Assembly (NCBI GenBank): GCA_021297895.1
Contig: JAJTHN010000017.1
Location: 1-64,000 of the forward strand
Source: Phycisphaeraceae bacterium
Lineage (GTDB): Bacteria; Planctomycetota; Phycisphaerae; Phycisphaerales; UBA1924
DNA length: 64,000 nucleotides
Reading direction: 5' to 3'
Each line of letters starts with the position of its first letter. The stretch's first letter is position 1. The notes below the pieces were generated by a model. That model did no database searches. It was not told the origin of the DNA and saw nothing but the letters and a program-made list of their open reading frames with translations. Position numbers and translations under genes: made by a program. Of the stretch, positions 63,311-64,000 are shown piece by piece.

Positions 63311-63982
63311 TCACCGCCCCAAGGACTCGCGCAGCCAAGCCTCGGGGAAGAGCTTGCCCGGTCCGGAGACCGGCGCGATGTCACGGGCCAGAACGACCCT
63401 GTCGCGAGGGATCTTCAGTTCCGTGCACAGGGTCGAGATGAGGTGCTCGAGCCGGGCCAACTGAGCGGGCGTGAACTTCTGCCGGTTGCCATCGCCCACA
63501 AGGCAGATGCTGATCGCGTGCTGGTTGTACCACGGACCCTTGGCGCCGCCGGCGTGGGCGCCGGGGGCCTGATCCTGCCAGCGGTAGCCGACGTACAGCT
63601 CGCCATCATCCATCTTGCGGCCGTTGCCGATGATGAAGTGGTGGCCAAGACCCTTGGAACCGCGGGACTGATGCTCGCGGGCGATGCTGTCGGCGTCGCT
63701 GACGCTCGACCCGGAGTGGTGGATCACGATCGCCTGCCAACGCTTGCGGTCGAGTTCCGTCGTCGTGCGGAAGATCGCCTCGATGCTCGAGGTGGTCGCA
63801 GCGGTCGCCAGCGGCGTGAGCGTGAAGCCGTCGGCACGCGGCGCGCTGCGGTCCATGATCAGCAGCAGGCCGCCCACACACGTCATGGACGCCAGAAGCG
63901 ACATCCAAACCGTGCGAGAACGACGGGAAATCCCGCCAACGGCGGGTGTCTTCGATCGGGTTGAGCGGTGACGTCGAGCCAT
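63311..63982 (-). CDS. N-acetylmuramoyl-L-alanine amidase (Amidase_2/PGRP fold), zinc ligands incomplete
   Basis: 223 residues, ATG at 63982. A basic N-terminus and one membrane segment (about 26-43, VWMSLLASMTCVGGLLLIM) place the domain outside the cytoplasm. The domain runs from about 75 to 223: WQAIVIHHSGS with the first zinc histidine, GLGHHFIIGNG, YNQHAISICLVGDG, and the C-terminal ligand loop. That loop normally reads GHRDLxPxRKxPGxxFP but here reads LARDIAPVSGPGKLFP, with Ala for the second zinc histidine and no Cys/Asp for the third ligand. It may bind rather than cut peptidoglycan. Confidence 0.85.
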   Translation of the reverse strand: MARRHRSTRSKTPAVGGISRRSRTVWMSLLASMTCVGGLLLIMDRSAPRADGFTLTPLATAATTSSIEAIFRTTTELDRKRWQAIVIHHSGSSVSDADSIAREHQSRGSKGLGHHFIIGNGRKMDDGELYVGYRWQDQAPGAHAGGAKGPWYNQHAISICLVGDGNRQKFTPAQLARLEHLISTLCTELKIPRDRVVLARDIAPVSGPGKLFPEAWLRESLGR

Positions 63983-64000
63983 AGAGGCGATTACCCCACT

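Noticed and set aside
1-64000. CRISPR array, cas genes or insertion sequence
   Set aside because: No regularly spaced repeats of 23-40 bases, no Cas-like protein and no transposase with terminal inverted repeats were seen.

Overview
The window reads as bacterial chromosome from a high-GC member of the Planctomycetota, most likely class Phycisphaerae. Pointers are two secreted proteins ending in the 'GC-type dockerin' tail (ADxANTDG then GGxDGxIDNGDFxAFFxAFF) known from Phycisphaerae, a short PEP-CTERM-like C-terminal sorting signal, ECF sigma factor/Hanks kinase pairs, a CX3CX2C radical SAM protein of the HemN type, and an Mqn (futalosine) menaquinone gene. Lineage is inferred from family content; no rRNA is present.

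Layout. 1-6 kb: a DUF1801 protein, then a minus-strand three-gene set (adenylate-forming enzyme-like protein, HemN-like radical SAM enzyme, HpaB-like flavin monooxygenase). 6-11.6 kb (minus): a phage-type head module: portal, scaffold-like protein, SU10/DUF5309-type major capsid protein, then four small genes that look like connector, tail and holin-like proteins. 11.8-18.4 kb: two secreted GC-dockerin proteins, an MFS exporter, a GxxExxY protein and LemA. 18.6-26.6 kb (plus): membrane protein, glycogen-synthase-like glycosyltransferase, NAD+ synthetase, chemotaxis receptor. 26.7-33 kb: two paralogous HlyD-type adaptors, a ketoacyl synthase homologue lacking its histidines, tRNA-Arg(CCU). 33-40.5 kb: futalosine hydrolase and a pilM-N-O-P-B type IV pilus operon. 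40.5-52 kb: GH10-like protein lacking its acids, VWA/MoxR-type ATPase pair, cysteine desulfurase, sorted surface protein, ABC-F ATPase, NuoF. 52.6-57.2 kb (plus): a four-gene packaging operon: tandem-HTH protein, ABC-type ATPase, GNAT protein and phage terminase large subunit. 57.2-64 kb: LuxR-type regulator, ECF sigma/kinase pair, metallophosphoesterase, second kinase, amidase-like protein.

The most notable feature is that the parts of a DNA-packaging capsid (terminase at one end; portal, scaffold and capsid at the other) lie about 43 kb apart on opposite strands, separated by ordinary host genes such as nadE, pilB, nuoF and a cysteine desulfurase. No integrase, phage replication, repressor or attachment site was seen. 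This split arrangement fits a domesticated, gene-transfer-agent-like particle better than a prophage. The terminase operon also carries an ATPase/acetyltransferase pair resembling a split COG2401 protein. Whether particles are made and what they package cannot be told from sequence.
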